A DNA stretch of 13,812 bases, taken from NCBI GenBank assembly GCA_031292735.1, contig JARLGP010000128.1, positions 1 to 13,812 on the forward strand, given 5' to 3'. Below, one piece after another: positions 13,023 to 13,812 of the stretch (position 1 is the stretch's first letter; each line of letters starts with the position of its first letter). The notes beneath the pieces were generated by a model, which made no database searches, had not been told where the DNA came from, and saw only the letters and a program-made list of their open reading frames with translations. The translations under genes were made by a program, and so were the position numbers. The DNA comes from Holophaga sp. (GTDB taxonomy: Bacteria > Acidobacteriota > Holophagae > Holophagales > Holophagaceae).

Positions 13023-13144
13023 CAGTGTTCCCGGCCTTGCCCTCCCAGGGCCAGTTTCGTTGCATGCAGTTTTCCTTGGGACGAGGTCTGGCACGTCCAT
13101 AGACCCTCATTGGATGCAAGCTGGGCGCGGGTTCCAGCCATACA

Positions 13145-13169
13145 GGGTGCGAACCTTAAAATGTGGTCC
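13145..13169 (+). repeat. 25-bp direct repeat, copy 4
   Basis: GGGTGCGAACCTTAAA followed by ATGTGGTCC; its last bases diverge from copy 1 but share GGTCC with copy 3. GGCGCGGGTT (13124-13133) lies exactly 11 bp upstream, as in copy 1. It is the copy nearest the transposase (192 bp from start codon to start of repeat). Confidence 0.88.
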
Positions 13170-13191
13170 ATCGCCGTTTTGTATGGGTGAA

Positions 13192-13210
13192 CACCCCTTG
13201 TAGAGGGGTG
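13192..13210. other. Hairpin upstream of the ISL3 transposase
   Basis: CACCCCT/AGGGGTG, a perfect 7-bp stem with the 5-nt loop TGTAG. GGGTG at 13185-13189 could pair instead with CACCC, giving a competing fold. There is no T-run. It may be part of the element's terminus or leader that limits transposase expression; this is inferred from position. Confidence 0.4.
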
Positions 13211-13336
13211 GTCCCCGGGCGGAGCTGGCTGGGGTGTTGGGCCCTGAAGGCGTCGTGATTGCCGGAAAGGCTTCCGGGAAAGAAGGGCTGTTTTGGGCCG
13301 GTGGCTCAGTGGCCAGATTTCGGAGAAAATGGGTCC

Positions 13337-13812
13337 ATGGATATGACGACCCTGTTCACCATGGCGCTCGGCCTTCAGGCCCCTTGGGAGGTCAAGGACC
13401 TCCAGTTCAACCCGGAGGGCCATCGACTGGACATACAGATCGATTTCGCCCGGGGGGCGAACTTCCCATGCCCGGATTGCGGCAAGCCTTGTAAGACCCA
13501 CGACACCGTGGAGAGGACGTGGAGGCACATGGATTTCTTTGAGCATTCCGCCTACCTGACGGCGAGGGTGCCCCGGTGCAAGTGCGACCAGGACGGCGTC
13601 AAGCAGGTCAACGTGCCCTGGGCTCGCCCCGGATCTGGGTTCACGCTCATGTTCGAGGCCCTGGCGATGATGGTCATCCCAACCATGCCCATGAACGCTG
13701 CCGCCAGGCTTCTCCGGGAGCATGACACCGTGCTCTGGCGCATGCTCCATCACTTCGTGGACGAGAGCCTTGCCAAGGTGGACATGTCCGAGGTGAAGGA
13801 GATCGGCATCGA
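13337..13812 (+). CDS. ISL3-family transposase, N-terminal 158 residues (runs off window end)
   Basis: DNA transposase of the ISL3 group (IS204/IS1001/IS1096/IS1165 type), partial. The frame is open from the ATG at 13337 to the window end. Residues ~44-84 form the ISL3 zinc-binding domain with paired cysteines CPDC (C45, C48) and CKC (C81, C83). A helix-turn-helix region follows (~100-145: MNAAARLLREHDTVLWRMLHHFV). The window stops in VKEIGI, just where the family's DDE catalytic domain begins (next codon starts GA, consistent with the first Asp). A GGAG lies upstream, with an alternative ATG at 13343. The antisense 243-residue frame is a shadow. Whether the element is intact cannot be told here. 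Confidence 0.9.
   Translation, partial: MDMTTLFTMALGLQAPWEVKDLQFNPEGHRLDIQIDFARGANFPCPDCGKPCKTHDTVERTWRHMDFFEHSAYLTARVPRCKCDQDGVKQVNVPWARPGSGFTLMFEALAMMVIPTMPMNAAARLLREHDTVLWRMLHHFVDESLAKVDMSEVKEIGI

Larger units (their letters stand above)
12640..13336. mobile_element. Repeat-bearing non-coding region between the LysR break and ISL3 transposase
   Basis: About 700 bp with no gene I can support. It starts where LysR similarity stops and contains four direct copies of a ~25-bp repeat (separate entries), starting 158, 144 and 147 bp apart, with unrelated DNA between them. Copies 1 and 4 share an extra upstream block GGCGCGGGTT at an identical 11-bp distance. Between copy 4 and the transposase, CACCCCT (13192-13198) pairs with AGGGGTG (13204-13210), with alternative pairings around it (GGGTG/CACCC). 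The outer end of the ISL3 element is probably between 13145 and 13336 but I cannot fix its terminal repeat. From memory, repeated AAAATGTCC-type ends occur in IS21-family elements; this attribution is tentative. Confidence 0.6.

Noticed and set aside
12696..13169. CRISPR array
   Set aside because: There are only four copies, unequal long spacers (119-133 bp), and no cas genes.
13022..13753. 243-residue minus-strand open frame
   Set aside because: It crosses repeat copies and lies antisense to the ISL3 transposase, which has matching zinc-finger cysteines; no protein family fits the minus frame.

Overview
The window is GC-rich, densely coded bacterial chromosome. The mix of genes (a stand-alone UbiE/MenG quinone methyltransferase, a FadE/VLCAD-like acyl-CoA dehydrogenase, a chemoreceptor, a PilZ/receiver protein and a PheC-like periplasmic protein) and the composition would fit an Acidobacteriota of the Holophaga/Geothrix type. 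That placement is an impression from general style; there is no rRNA or other marker to prove it.

Layout. (1) 1-839, minus: 5' part of an acyl-CoA dehydrogenase, divergent from menG (974-1687, plus), which is followed by a small basic protein (1751-1960) and a good intrinsic terminator (2099-2125). (2) 2253-2903, plus: a lower-GC lipoprotein with IPT/TIG-type beta-sandwich repeats. (3) 3056-4282, minus: a PilZ c-di-GMP-binding protein with a degenerate receiver domain. It is divergent, across a 352-bp gap, from a methyl-accepting chemotaxis protein (4635-6257, plus). (4) 6258-12234, minus: five co-directional genes. In transcription order they are a class V PLP enzyme, an acidic amino-acid symporter (DAACS), a DapA/HOGA-like aldolase, an aspartate aminotransferase family enzyme and a PheC/solute-binding-like periplasmic protein. 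(5) 12463-12669, plus: the DNA-binding domain of a LysR regulator, divergent from the cluster and truncated. (6) 12640-13336: non-coding DNA with four direct copies of a ~25-bp repeat, leading into an ISL3-family transposase (13337 to the window end, plus).

How the genes may work together. The symporter keeps the residues that in GltPh bind the amino group and side-chain carboxylate of aspartate. The aldolase lacks the DapA arginine and carries HOGA-like signatures. An aspartate-type aminotransferase lies 29 bp downstream of it. A coherent but unproven reading is uptake of an acidic amino acid such as 4-hydroxyglutamate, transamination, retro-aldol cleavage to pyruvate plus a 2-oxo acid (glyoxylate), and handling of a product by the class V PLP enzyme. 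A LysR regulator would originally have controlled this from a shared promoter region that holds a perfect CTGCCAG/CTGGCAG inverted repeat. That regulator has been broken, apparently by mobile DNA, so control of the cluster may have been altered.
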